A DNA stretch of 64,000 nucleotides from Firmicutes bacterium UBA5286 (GCA_002408465.1 DHSM01000028.1:68819-132818), one strand, 5' to 3'. Positions 41,718-50,538 are shown, counted from the stretch's first letter. Numbers and translations: made by a program. The notes: a model not told the origin generated them from the sequence alone.

Positions 41718-42101
41718 TTACTGCTTCTCACACTTTCCTTGTTTTTTTATATGCCAATTGGCCAGAAATAAGCCTCCGATCAGGAAAGCTGGGCCCGCAA
41801 TCGTCATACTCCATATGAGGGCAGTATACCAGGGAATTTCAGCTCCCATTGTCATAGCAACATATAACCACCCCGCCAGCAGAAAGACTACACCGCCGAC
41901 AATTTCGTGTTTCCAGGAAATAAGCAGCACAATCAGCAGCGCCAGGGATGGTATGTTATGCATTAGCAAGCCAAGGAGTATCTCCCTAGTATTGTATTCC
42001 GGGGAAATGACGTCTAAAGAGAACAAGGCTAAAAATAAGATAAAGAGAATGGAAAGAATTCGCGGAGTCCAATAGATAAATCCGTTAACTTTCTTTGACA
42101 T
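41718..42101 (-). CDS. Small four-helix membrane protein
   Basis: A 127-residue protein with four membrane segments (about 12-32, 45-62, 68-85 and 95-115) and a basic Cys-containing tail (KKQGKCEKQ). It resembles uncharacterised membrane proteins beginning with WTPRILSILFILFLALFSLD. ATG follows AGGGAGGG. It is monocistronic. Function is unknown. Confidence 0.65.
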   Translation of the reverse strand: MSKKVNGFIYWTPRILSILFILFLALFSLDVISPEYNTREILLGLLMHNIPSLALLIVLLISWKHEIVGGVVFLLAGWLYVAMTMGAEIPWYTALIWSMTIAGPAFLIGGLFLANWHIKKQGKCEKQ

Positions 42102-42304
42102 TTTAACCCTCCCTTAATTTGACCTATAGATTGATGCACTAAAAGACATGACACTCAGTGGAGCTGACAAGATGGGCACCTATGAGCTATGCGACAGATT
42201 CTCTCTATATCCATTCTTTATTTCCGGGTAATGGGAAATGACATCGCCATCCTCTATAATTAGAGTATGAGCTGTCATATTTCACCGAGAGAGGAGGTCT
42301 AGTT

Positions 42305-44170
42305 ATGCCTAAGGAAAGTATCTACCGCTATATCCTTCGTATGTCTGAGAAGCATCCAGGGAGGCCTTATCGGTTTCAAAATCCAATGGCTGGCAAAGAT
42401 GATGTCAGTCAGGTCCTCTGGGGAGAAAAGCTTTTCTTCCCCCTTCGGGAAAAAATCGCCTTGGATTTGGTCGACCTTGTCATCCCCTGCCTGCCGGCTC
42501 AATCGCCTTCAAAAGTCCTTTTGAAAAGGTTGAAGCAATGGCCCTTATTCCTGTACATTTCTGATTTGAACAGGCGCTTTAAGCTTCTGCTCAGTGAAGG
42601 ATTATTAGATGCACAACAATTATATGCCTTTGGCATGAAACTGGCTACCGAAAGCGAAATTGATACTGCCGTCAAACTGGGCATGATCATCCTTAGCAAT
42701 TTTGAGAATGATGTGACCGCCAGGGTTCTGCGCACTCTTGGCCTGCACAGCTCCTTGACCCTCTATGCCATAGAGGCCTCTCGCAACTTCCGGAAACGGA
42801 ATCAGTTTGTCTATGACTTGGCCAAAAACACCTGCGGCTATGGCAAGCTAATCTCCCTCCATGATTTGCAGCCCATCCGCCAGGAGCAAAAAGAATGGTT
42901 ATTTAATTTCGGGGCCGTCAATGCCGCGGCCACAAATCTGTCGGCCATGATTTGTCTTCAGAAAGCAGACATGGCTGCTTATTACCGCGATCTGGAACTG
43001 ACTGAAGTATCATTCTCCAAGCTCTCATATATTTTGGCTTATGCCGGTGAGGAAACCCATATTCAGTATTTCCGGCAATCGGGGGACCTGTGTGAAAAAT
43101 ATTTAGCATCTGCTGGCACCTGGGCTCGCAGCTTCATCGATTTGTCGGCATTAATTGTAATCGGCAGAAGCATGTCTTCTCCCCCCCGGGATGAGGAAGG
43201 CAACGCCCGAAAAAACGGCTGGAACAGAAAAAGAGAAAAATATATCAGGAACCTCTGCCGCCAGATTACCCAGCAGCCCCGATGGGAGCATATTATCTCC
43301 ATAGAGCTGGCTGAACCCCGTCAGACTACCTGTCTCACAATCCTGGTCCTCAAGGAATTGGGGCTGACCCCGGTTTTCCGAGAACTGGTGCCGCTGCTGC
43401 AACGGGATCCCTTTGACATGGATATGTTAAAGCACCTCCTCATTGACAACAGCGAAACATATTTAGATGCTGCAGCCGAATACCTTGAGCTACTTCTGCC
43501 CAAGGAAGTCTTGGAAGAAAATCCCCAGAATATACCGGAGGATAAATTGACTCCGCTGCACAAGCCAGATATCTGGCTGGTCTACCTGCTCAAGGCCATG
43601 AGAAAGGAAAAACGCTATGAAGAGAGTCTGTTCATAAAATGCCTGACCGGCCGCTTTCCCGATGTCCGGACGGAGGCAGCCCGGTGTTTGAGGGCAGCTT
43701 ATGCCCAGTGGAGCATAAACGTCCTTCCGGCCCTGAAATATGCCTGTGCAATTGAACCGGTCAAGGCAATTGAGGACCGCCTCGAGCGCATGCTGGACAG
43801 AGCCAGAGACAACGGCAAGGAGAAACGTTATTTGGATGTGTCTCAATTCCTGATAACTCCCTCAAAGTCTGATGTCCCCATACTGAACACGCAAATCGCC
43901 GACGCCTTTCACAGGGACCTGACAGAAGTAGACGGCGTGCTTGCAAGGGGAGACACCCTCTGCCTGATTCGGGAAACAGAGAACAGATATGACCGTCTGG
44001 CAATTCTCGTCACCACCACTGCAGGCTATGTCCTGGGCTACGTACCTAGAATAGAAAACTCAATCCCCGCCGCCTTGATGGATGGAGGCGAAAAACTGTA
44101 TGCCGTTTTGGGCTATTTTGACATAGAACAGAGCGCCCTTGAAATTCAGATCCGCGTCCATAAACCATAG
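42305..44170 (+). CDS. Large protein with C-terminal HIRAN domain
   Basis: A 621-residue soluble protein. Most of it is alpha-helical with HEAT-like segments (for example TARVLRTLGLHSSLTLYAIEA and FPDVRTEAARCLRAAYAQW). The last 80 residues look like a HIRAN domain: LARGDTLCLIRETENRYD, LAILVTTTAGYVLGYVPR. HIRAN domains bind 3' DNA ends or stalled replication structures in other proteins. The ATG has GAGAGGAGG upstream. It stands alone, ending just before a dispersed repeat. A DNA-related role is inferred only from the domain. Confidence 0.65.
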   Translation: MPKESIYRYILRMSEKHPGRPYRFQNPMAGKDDVSQVLWGEKLFFPLREKIALDLVDLVIPCLPAQSPSKVLLKRLKQWPLFLYISDLNRRFKLLLSEGLLDAQQLYAFGMKLATESEIDTAVKLGMIILSNFENDVTARVLRTLGLHSSLTLYAIEASRNFRKRNQFVYDLAKNTCGYGKLISLHDLQPIRQEQKEWLFNFGAVNAAATNLSAMICLQKADMAAYYRDLELTEVSFSKLSYILAYAGEETHIQYFRQSGDLCEKYLASAGTWARSFIDLSALIVIGRSMSSPPRDEEGNARKNGWNRKREKYIRNLCRQITQQPRWEHIISIELAEPRQTTCLTILVLKELGLTPVFRELVPLLQRDPFDMDMLKHLLIDNSETYLDAAAEYLELLLPKEVLEENPQNIPEDKLTPLHKPDIWLVYLLKAMRKEKRYEESLFIKCLTGRFPDVRTEAARCLRAAYAQWSINVLPALKYACAIEPVKAIEDRLERMLDRARDNGKEKRYLDVSQFLITPSKSDVPILNTQIADAFHRDLTEVDGVLARGDTLCLIRETENRYDRLAILVTTTAGYVLGYVPRIENSIPAALMDGGEKLYAVLGYFDIEQSALEIQIRVHKP

Positions 44171-44172
44171 CC

Positions 44173-44202
44173 GCGACAAGGGAGACGAACCCTTTCTGTC
44201 GC
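44173..44202. repeat. Dispersed palindromic repeat, copy at the HIRAN gene end
   Basis: GCGACAAGGG-AGACGAA-CCCTTTCTGTCGC: a hairpin-forming copy three bases after the stop codon. Confidence 0.8.
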
Positions 44203-44280
44203 AGTTTCTATATATTCAGAGATAATTGCCGGCTAAATAGCCCAAAAGTGCCCAGTCCATGGAACTTGGCCGCTAATAAG

Positions 44281-44317
44281 GCTGTCTCCGCCAACAAAAG
44301 CTAGACGAGGACAGCCC
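44281..44317 (-). terminator. Terminator of the Uma2 gene at 44322
   Basis: GGCTGTC and GACAGCC enclose a 23-base loop a few bases after the stop. Confidence 0.55.
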
Positions 44318-44321
44318 TTTC

Positions 44322-44912
44322 TTAATCAGTCCATATATCCTTAAGGAGAATCTCTAAACCCGGGAAGGCGGAATGGCTGAAGACCCCATCGCAGCAAGCT
44401 GCAGAATTAAGGGCATAGAGCTCATTGGTGAGGACAAAGGCCTCAATGGTACGCTCAACAGGATCCACAAGCCAATAATGGGGCACACCTGATTTCCGGT
44501 AGGCTTCCATTTTTAAGACCCGGTCACGCTGGTAACTGCCTGGAGAGAGAATTTCAATCAGCAATTCAGGGGAACCATTTATTCGCTGTTCTTCAACTAT
44601 ATTACGCTGCTTGCCAGAGACATAGATCAAGTCAGGTTGAAATATGTCTGCAGCTGACAAGGTAACATCAAGAGGGGCATCGAACACGATACCCTCGGGA
44701 TCCTTAGAGGAAAAGTAATCGGTCAGCATCCTCTGCAGCCGAGAACTGGTTATCTGATGGCGGGTTCCCGGAGAAGGATCCCGGATAATGACGCCATCCA
44801 GGACTTCTATCTTGCAGCCAGGTTCCTCAGGCAACAGCAGGTAATCTTGATAAGTAATCTTATAGGCGGCGGCATTATCCCGGATTTCCCCTGCTTTTTT
44901 CTTCAACCCCAT
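44322..44912 (-). CDS. Uma2-family protein without N-terminal extra domain
   Basis: About 196 residues. It is a Uma2 domain: ITYQDYLLLPEEPGCKIEVLD, DAPLDVTL, QPDLIYVSGKQR, SPELLIEILSPGS (the putative catalytic strand with E), KMEAYRKSGVPHYWLVDP. The start may be ATG at 44912 or GTG at 44915; GGGGGTGATGG lies at this site. It lies downstream of the Phd-Uma2 gene, with a dispersed repeat between, so separate transcription is likely. Confidence 0.85.
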   Translation of the reverse strand: MGLKKKAGEIRDNAAAYKITYQDYLLLPEEPGCKIEVLDGVIIRDPSPGTRHQITSSRLQRMLTDYFSSKDPEGIVFDAPLDVTLSAADIFQPDLIYVSGKQRNIVEEQRINGSPELLIEILSPGSYQRDRVLKMEAYRKSGVPHYWLVDPVERTIEAFVLTNELYALNSAACCDGVFSHSAFPGLEILLKDIWTD

Positions 44913-44924
44913 CACCCCCAACCT

Positions 44925-44955
44925 GCGACAATTAGGAACGGACCCTTTCTGTCGC
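44925..44955. repeat. Dispersed palindromic repeat between two Uma2 genes
   Basis: GCGACA at the left and TGTCGC at the right enclose GGAACGGACCC, matching the family consensus. Confidence 0.78.
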
Positions 44956-44980
44956 AGTTTTTATTTTTGCCTGCCTCCGG

Positions 44981-45715
44981 TCATTTTGTTATGCCTGCAA
45001 AAATGGCGCTGACCGGCAGCTGCAAATCTGCAAATACCCTTGATTGTATTGTATCTTCTTCAGCGCAAGCTGTAACGCTGTCTATATCCCGATCCTTGGT
45101 AAAAGCATATTGAATGACATTTTTCTCTTCCATATCTACAAGCCAGTATTCTGACACTCCGCTTTTTAGATATAACTGTAATTTGATCGCCATATCCTTG
45201 CCCTTTGTTGAAGGAGACAGCACTTCAACAATCAGGGTGGGCACACCCTCATACTTACTGTCCCTGACCTTTTCTTGATCGCAAACCACGACTATATCCG
45301 GCTGCACAACATTGGGGTCTTCTTCAAACTTTGCGGCAAAACCAAAGAGCCTAATGTCTATAGGTGATGTCAACGATTGGCAAGAAGTTTTCTTAAAAAA
45401 ATTATAAAACGACCCGGCTATTTCATTAACTACTACCTGATGCTGAAAGCTTGGTGATGCCAAGAGATAGACGTCGCCATCAATCAGTTCGTATCTTTGA
45501 TCCGACGATTCCACCAGTGCCAGATATTCTTCATAAGTAATTTTCTGCAGCGAGGGATAACTTTTCGCTTCCTCATGAATATAAAAATCCGGTTCAGTGT
45601 ATCGGCTGAGTCTTGCTACACACTTTCCGTTTTTAACAACAATAATGTCTTCCTTCTCCGCCAACGCCAGATATTTACCAAAGGCATTCTGTATATCTGT
45701 GGAACTTACGCGCAT
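44981..45715 (-). CDS. Uma2-family protein with N-terminal Phd-like antitoxin domain
   Basis: A 244-residue protein. Residues 1-45 (MRVSSTDIQNAFGKYLALAE, then DIIVVKNGKCVARLSR) are a Phd/YefM-type DNA-binding fold. Residues 60-240 are a Uma2 domain with QPDIVVVCDQE, LIVEVLSPSTKGKD and EYWLVDMEEK. ATG at 45715 has GAGGTGATAG before it. AATAGCTAT repeats upstream suggest that the Phd part binds and represses its own promoter, as Phd proteins do. A Phd domain fused to a nuclease-like domain could form a single-gene toxin-antitoxin-like unit; this is inference. Confidence 0.83.
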   Translation of the reverse strand: MRVSSTDIQNAFGKYLALAEKEDIIVVKNGKCVARLSRYTEPDFYIHEEAKSYPSLQKITYEEYLALVESSDQRYELIDGDVYLLASPSFQHQVVVNEIAGSFYNFFKKTSCQSLTSPIDIRLFGFAAKFEEDPNVVQPDIVVVCDQEKVRDSKYEGVPTLIVEVLSPSTKGKDMAIKLQLYLKSGVSEYWLVDMEEKNVIQYAFTKDRDIDSVTACAEEDTIQSRVFADLQLPVSAIFAGITK

Positions 45716-45744
45716 GCTATCACCTCAGCATAAAAATAGCATAG

Positions 45745-45783
45745 AATAGCTATATTAGCAAGAGAATAATAGCTATTTTTAGC
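45745..45783. promoter_or_regulatory. Direct repeats upstream of the Phd-Uma2 gene
   Basis: AATAGCTATATTAGC (45745-45759) and AATAGCTATTTTTAGC (45768-45783) are spaced by 23 bases, with a further AATAGC at 45737. They are likely operator sites for the Phd-like domain. Confidence 0.55.
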
Positions 45784-45802
45784 TTTTCTGCACAATCAAA
45801 AA

Positions 45803-45840
45803 AACCGCAGCAAGGGGGACGAACCCTTTCTGTCGCGGTT
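45803..45840. repeat. Dispersed palindromic repeat upstream of the Phd-Uma2 gene
   Basis: AACCGCAGCAAGGG and CCCTTTCTGTCGCGGTT enclose GGACGAA. It has one mismatch in the left GCGACA (GCAGCA). Confidence 0.75.
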
Positions 45841-45980
45841 AGCACCTATTTTTGAATCTCAACTCTGGGTGATGCGCTCCAGTCGTCTCCTATATAGCCT
45901 CAATTCCAGCAGCAACCTCCCCCCTGACAAAGTAAGGCCAAGACGACTCCCTATATCTTGAGATAACCCCTGCTTATGTT

Positions 45981-46541
45981 TTATTCTATATACGTGACTG
46001 TATTTTCCCGCCGGGGGGCCCGTTCCCCCAAGGTTTCATTGCCGTGGCCCAGAGACAGGGCATACAGGGGTTCAAAGCCCTCCGGTATGCGCAGCTCCTT
46101 TAACAGATAGGCGCCCTCCGGTTTTTCCATGGCAATTTTGAAAGAGGCGAGATAGCAGCTGCCTAACCCCAGGGAATAGGCAGCCAGGGCCATGTTTTGA
46201 ATGGCATTGGCACAGTCGGCGGCGGCGAATTTGGCTTCCCTGTGGCCGGAGACGACGATGGCCATAGGCGCGCCCCGGAAATTGTCATAATCGGGGTCTT
46301 TGGCCCGTTCACGCACCTGTTCGTCACCGGACTGGAGCAGCACCTGCCGGTTGGCGGCAGAAATCTTATCCAACACTTTCCTGTCGGTGATAACGGTAAA
46401 ATGCCAGGGCTGACGATTCATGGCCGAAGGGGAAAACCGACCGCATTCGAGTATTGTCTCAATCTTTTCTTTCTCTACCGGCGCAGTCTCGTAACTGCGG
46501 ATAGACCTTCTCCCCAAGATACTCTTGATTGTTTCATTCAT
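45981..46541 (-). CDS. Nitroreductase family protein
   Basis: A 186-residue flavin (FMN) oxidoreductase. It has the family start IKSILGRRSIRSYETAPVEK, with Arg residues that bind FMN phosphate, then GRFSPSAMNRQPWHFTVIT and the C-terminal GLGSCYLASFK and LSLGHGNE motifs. ATG at 46541 follows AAGGTGG; an upstream in-frame start at 46553 would overlap that site. Substrates (nitro compounds, quinones or flavins) cannot be told. A dispersed repeat lies upstream. Confidence 0.9.
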   Translation of the reverse strand: MNETIKSILGRRSIRSYETAPVEKEKIETILECGRFSPSAMNRQPWHFTVITDRKVLDKISAANRQVLLQSGDEQVRERAKDPDYDNFRGAPMAIVVSGHREAKFAAADCANAIQNMALAAYSLGLGSCYLASFKIAMEKPEGAYLLKELRIPEGFEPLYALSLGHGNETLGERAPRRENTVTYIE

Positions 46542-46565
46542 CCCGAGAACCACCTTTCTTTTTTT

Positions 46566-46588
46566 TGTAACGGACTCTTACTGTCGCG
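46566..46588. repeat. Dispersed repeat, degenerate copy near the nitroreductase gene
   Basis: TGTAACGGACTCTTACTGTCGCG keeps only the right half of the repeat. Confidence 0.5.
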
Positions 46589-46638
46589 CTATTGCTAAGA
46601 AGAAAGGGCATACCGCCCCCAGCCCCGATGTTAATTTA

Positions 46639-47472
46639 TTATTCCGGCGCGTTGAAGGTATCGCCATCGGCGATGGTGCCATACTTATATCCTCTCATAA
46701 ACCAGCGTGCCCTCTGTTCTGAAGTGCCGTGGGTAAATCTGTCCGGGACCACATAGCCCCAGGTATCTTTTTGAATGCGGTCATCGCCTATCATGCTGGC
46801 CGCATTCAGGGCTTCCTCAATATCACCCTCATCCAGCAGATTGCTTCTGGCCGCATAATGGGCCCAAACACCGGCAAAATAGTCCGCCTGCAGTTCCATC
46901 CTCACCATCAGCTTATTAAATTCAGTTTCACTTAATCTGTTGCGCTTGGAATTAACCTGGTCGATGATCCCCATCTGGTGCTGGACATGGTGCCCGATTT
47001 CATGGGCAATGACATAGGCCATGGCAAAATCCCCGGGAGCCTGGAATCGCTCTTTCAGCTCTGTATAAAAACTCAGGTCCAGGTAGACTTTCTGATCCCC
47101 GGGGCAATAAAAGGGGCCCACTGAAGAATCTGCCGCTCCGCAGGCTGACTGCACTGCTCCTGAATACAAAACCAGGTTGGGATACTGGTATTCCTTGCCT
47201 AATTCTCCTCTAAGCAACTCGGTCCAAACATCTTCTGTTTCGGCCAAAACCACCGAGGCGAATTCCGCCAGCTCCTGTTCTTCAGCAGTCGCAACATAAG
47301 GCGCCTCAACCTGCCCGGACTGATTGCCAAGATACTCCAGGGGATTGCCTCCCATAAGGAGCACCACAATAGCTAATATAATAGTGCCGATTCCACCGCC
47401 AACTAATCCCCTGGCGGGAGACCCCCTGCGATCTTCGACGTTTGCGCTGGACCTTCTTCCTTGCCACTTCAT
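46639..47472 (-). CDS. Neutral zinc metallopeptidase (YpfJ/KPN_02809 family)
   Basis: A 277-residue protein with a basic N-terminus, one membrane segment (about residues 25-45, GGIGTIILAIVVLLMGG) and an exported peptidase domain. The zinc motif HEIGHHVQHQMG lies near 154, with a downstream ELQADYFAGVWAHYA glutamate ligand. It ends with the family tail GTSEQRARWFMRGYKYGT. ATG follows GGAGGTGGAGG. Substrates are unknown. Confidence 0.92.
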   Translation of the reverse strand: MKWQGRRSSANVEDRRGSPARGLVGGGIGTIILAIVVLLMGGNPLEYLGNQSGQVEAPYVATAEEQELAEFASVVLAETEDVWTELLRGELGKEYQYPNLVLYSGAVQSACGAADSSVGPFYCPGDQKVYLDLSFYTELKERFQAPGDFAMAYVIAHEIGHHVQHQMGIIDQVNSKRNRLSETEFNKLMVRMELQADYFAGVWAHYAARSNLLDEGDIEEALNAASMIGDDRIQKDTWGYVVPDRFTHGTSEQRARWFMRGYKYGTIADGDTFNAPE

Positions 47473-47580
47473 TCTCCTCCACCTCCCAGAGAATTTACTT
47501 TAACAGATAGTCCTCAGGGAAATTGTATCAGTCAAAACCGCAATGCGCAATATCCGCATGTTCTGAAAGGCTGATCCAGT

Positions 47581-47600
47581 GACGGAACCTTACTGCCGCA
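47581..47600. repeat. Dispersed repeat, degenerate copy
   Basis: GACGGAACCTTACTGCCGCA is a right-half copy of the family with two changes. Confidence 0.45.
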
Positions 47601-47744
47601 GTTTCAATCAAGGATCTTCAGAGGGGAAAAATATTATAATATTTCAGGCCGGATTGATGTTAGTCAAAAAACTTATTTTTAACAAATAAATGTATAATGC
47701 TGACTATACTTTTAGGAAAACACGGCAAAGGCCTGTTCTTGCTG

Positions 47745-47773
47745 TTGACAAACTCGGTTTATAATTATAAACT
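47745..47773 (+). promoter_or_regulatory. Promoter of the BlaI-like/M56 operon
   Basis: TTGACA (47745-47750) is followed after 17 bases by TAAACT. The -10 region overlaps a palindrome. Confidence 0.55.
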
Positions 47774-47796
47774 AGAATTATGGTTGGTAACCATAA
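47757..47796. promoter_or_regulatory. Two palindromes at the BlaI-like operon promoter
   Basis: GTTTATAATTATAAAC (47757-47772) overlaps the -10 region and TTATGGTTGGTAACCATAA (47778-47796) lies just downstream. They are the likely operators of the BlaI-like repressor encoded next. Confidence 0.6.
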
Positions 47797-47818
47797 ACCG
47801 CCTCTAGGAGGGATCCAA

Positions 47819-48178
47819 ATGGAGAATCTCAAGCTTTGCGAAAGTGATTATCGTTTTATGCTGGTGGTATGGGAGAACGAACCAGTTGAATCCGGTCAGC
47901 TTGTGAAGCTGTGCGCCGACAAGCTTGGCTGGAAAAAGTCTACCACCTATACTGTGCTGAGAAAGATGCAGGAGAAGGGGCTATTGAAGAACGAGAACAC
48001 CATCGTATCAACTATCGTACCCAAAGAAAAAGTTCAGTCCTACGAGAGCAAATATTTCATTGAGAGAGCTTTTGCAGGTTCACTTCCCCAGTTTCTGTCA
48101 TCTTTCCTCGGAGGGAAAACCATCTCTGCCCAGCAAGCTGATGAGATTAAGCGACTAATCGACGCCCATAAGGAGTGA
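47819..48178 (+). CDS. BlaI/MecI family repressor
   Basis: A 119-residue winged-helix repressor. WKKSTTYTVLRKMQEKGLL is the recognition part of the DNA-binding domain, and the C-terminal helices (QFLSSFLGGKTISAQQADEI) form the dimer. In BlaI proteins cleavage by the sensor protease releases the DNA. ATG at 47819 lies eight bases after GGAGGG; an in-frame ATG at 47780 would fall inside the operator. It is followed after four bases by its M56 peptidase partner. Confidence 0.92.
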   Translation: MENLKLCESDYRFMLVVWENEPVESGQLVKLCADKLGWKKSTTYTVLRKMQEKGLLKNENTIVSTIVPKEKVQSYESKYFIERAFAGSLPQFLSSFLGGKTISAQQADEIKRLIDAHKE

Positions 48179-48182
48179 GGAC

Positions 48183-50342
48183 GTGGAATCGATATTCTTG
48201 AAAATCCTCAACATGAGCATCACAGCAAGCTATGTGATTCTCGCGGTATTGGCAATTCGCCTTTTTCTGAGAAAAGCGCCGAAGAAATACTCCTACTTGC
48301 TGTGGAGCGTAGTTGGCTTCCGCTTAATATGTCCTGTATCCTTTTCGTCTGTGGTCAGCATCCTTAATACGTTAGATTTATCAAACGCGCAAACAAGCAG
48401 CGCTGCTTTGAACTATATCCCCAGGGATATTGGGCATATGGCGAATCCTAGGGTGACCATCGGCGTCCCCTTTGTGAACTCTGCAATCAGCGACAGCTTG
48501 CCAGCCCCGGCGCCCATGGCCAGCGTCAACCCTCTGCAGGTATGGATTACCATCGGCACTGTCCTATGGTGTGTCGGCATCGCCGCCCTGTTAATTTATA
48601 GTGTTGTCACCTATCTCAAAATCAAAGGCCGGATGGCAACTGCCGTTTTCATGGACACTAACGTATACGAATCCGATCAAATCAGGTCTCCCTTTATCCT
48701 TGGCTTTATCAGGCCAAAGGTATATATACCCTTCGGACTAAGTGAAAAAGAAAAGGATTATATTCTGCGGCACGAAGCTTATCATATCCGGAGGGGAGAT
48801 CACCTAATTAAGCCTTTGGCGTTTTTGATTCTCGTAATCCACTGGTTTAATCCCTCGACGTGGCTCGCCTTTGCCCTGATGACAAAGGATATGGAAATGA
48901 GTTGCGATGAAAAGGTGTTGTCGGTAACTGGCCCGGGAATCGTCAGGGACTACAGCTTATCTCTGCTTTCCTTTGCCGCAAACCTGCGTTTCCCCTGTGC
49001 AAGCCCCTTAGCCTTTGGCGAGACTGGCATCAAGCAACGGGTAAAGAATGTGCTGAATTTCAAGAAGCCCAAGGTCTGGGTGATAATCATTGCTGCATTG
49101 CTGTGCATAGCTGTCATCGCCGCCTGTGGGGCAAATCCCAATAAAAACAATGATACACCCCCGGATATAACCAGTCTTTATGGCAGATACAAGTTTTCCG
49201 AAACCATTTATATGAACCCCCTCAGTTCCTCTAGGCCAATCGATGAGAATATGCCCTTTTATATCCTCAGTGCGGATGGGCTTGTCATAGAGGAACTCGA
49301 CGGCACCGAGACGAAAGTGCCTGGGGTGTACGAAGCAGTCCCAGTAAATGAAGAAGACTTCAAAGAGGCCTTTATCACTGATGTCAGGACACCACGAATC
49401 TCAGCCTACAAGGTACGTTATCAATTTACTTTGAATGAGGATTCGTCCTCCTACCCAGTTTACAGAATCTATTACCTGGATGGGAGAATTTGGCTCGCCA
49501 GACTGCATCACGACAAAATGTGGAGCATCTTTGAGCTTGTCGAAACCGCCGACCTCGTCCCTGAGAACAGCAACCCGGAGAAGCAAACCCCTGAAGATCC
49601 CAGCTCCCAGGTGCAGCAGCTCCTGTATGCCCTCTTTGATTCGGGGAATCGAATGCAGATTACCCTGGAAGTAACGGGACATGACCCACGGACCATCGAA
49701 ACTAATGACCGCTGGTTTGCGGAGCGCTATGCGGTGCTGCTGAATGAATATAGCTGGCGACTTGCCCAAGAGGACGTGATTCCCAGCAGCTTCGACTATT
49801 CCCTCACCCTCTACTCGGCGGATAAAAGCACATCCTTCCGTTTTTTCGCCGACAGCAACGCAGTCTTCTATTCGGCTGAGGGTACAAAAAACTATTACCT
49901 GGCAACTGCTGAGGATGGCAACGACATTACCGCAAAGCTTCGGGCAGAGTATGACAGCCTTGAGGGCTCATACCAGTTGGTCTTCGTTGAGACCCCGAGC
50001 CGTGACTTTACCGAAGTCGCAAGCCTGTTCATGCAAGAATATGGAAAGCATCAGCTTGCCCTTTCGCCTGGCAGCACCTATGCCATAACCGACTTCAAGG
50101 TCATAAAGATTGAAGTATATCTCACCGAGGATGGTGATGACACCAAGTTCTGTTTCTGGACCACATTTGCCGTTAAGCCTGCGGACTATGACGATACCTC
50201 TCCTTGGTGGGCAGGCAACAGTGAAGCCGGCAGGGGTAAGCTAAAAGGATATCTCACGATGTCCCGCCAGCTGCGCCTTGAGCGCGAGGGCAATATCTGG
50301 CGCTGCACCAATATGGGTACCGGCGGGGTGCCCCTGGAATGA
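48183..50342 (+). CDS. M56 (BlaR1-like) membrane metallopeptidase
   Basis: A 719-residue protein. The N-terminal 310 residues hold four membrane segments and the zinc protease site RHEAYHIRRGDHL near 197, with the downstream EMSCDEKVL ligand. The C-terminal 400 residues are extracytoplasmic but contain no penicillin-binding motif set, so it is not a typical beta-lactam sensor; the last part (for example YRIYYLDGRIWLARLHHD) may sense another signal. The start is GTG at 48183, four bases after the repressor stop, with AAGGAGTGAGGA upstream. It probably cleaves the BlaI-like repressor on induction. Confidence 0.87.
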   Translation: MESIFLKILNMSITASYVILAVLAIRLFLRKAPKKYSYLLWSVVGFRLICPVSFSSVVSILNTLDLSNAQTSSAALNYIPRDIGHMANPRVTIGVPFVNSAISDSLPAPAPMASVNPLQVWITIGTVLWCVGIAALLIYSVVTYLKIKGRMATAVFMDTNVYESDQIRSPFILGFIRPKVYIPFGLSEKEKDYILRHEAYHIRRGDHLIKPLAFLILVIHWFNPSTWLAFALMTKDMEMSCDEKVLSVTGPGIVRDYSLSLLSFAANLRFPCASPLAFGETGIKQRVKNVLNFKKPKVWVIIIAALLCIAVIAACGANPNKNNDTPPDITSLYGRYKFSETIYMNPLSSSRPIDENMPFYILSADGLVIEELDGTETKVPGVYEAVPVNEEDFKEAFITDVRTPRISAYKVRYQFTLNEDSSSYPVYRIYYLDGRIWLARLHHDKMWSIFELVETADLVPENSNPEKQTPEDPSSQVQQLLYALFDSGNRMQITLEVTGHDPRTIETNDRWFAERYAVLLNEYSWRLAQEDVIPSSFDYSLTLYSADKSTSFRFFADSNAVFYSAEGTKNYYLATAEDGNDITAKLRAEYDSLEGSYQLVFVETPSRDFTEVASLFMQEYGKHQLALSPGSTYAITDFKVIKIEVYLTEDGDDTKFCFWTTFAVKPADYDDTSPWWAGNSEAGRGKLKGYLTMSRQLRLEREGNIWRCTNMGTGGVPLE

Positions 50343-50354
50343 GCTTTGGATAAA

Positions 50355-50391
50355 ATTGTGACAGTAAGGGTCCGTCCCTTACTGTCGCAAT
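50355..50391. repeat. Dispersed palindromic repeat, long copy after the M56 gene
   Basis: ATTGTGACAGTAAGGG and CCCTTACTGTCGCAAT enclose TCCGT. This is the most symmetrical copy in the window and may serve as terminator of the M56 gene. Confidence 0.85.
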
Positions 50392-50402
50392 TTCATTAGG
50401 GG

Positions 50403-50491
50403 CTACTGTTTTGTGCCGCACTTGGCGCAGAATTTTGCCTCTTTTCCCAGCTGACTTCCACACTGGGAGCAAAAGCGGCTGCCCCCTGCTT
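50403..50491 (-). pseudogene. Zinc-ribbon fragment
   Basis: A minus-strand frame with no start codon reads GSRFCSQCGSQLGKEAKFCA and ends KCGTKQ. This is a double CxxC zinc ribbon. It is probably the end of a lost gene. Confidence 0.5.
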
Positions 50492-50538
50492 TTAGTCATA
50501 TACTTGAGGAAAAGGGCTATCCCATCTTGAAACAGCCC

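Noticed and set aside
43490..44003. Minus-strand frames opposite the HIRAN protein gene
   Set aside because: They are Cys/Leu-rich shadows without ribosome sites, opposite a gene with a good start and continuous helical pattern.
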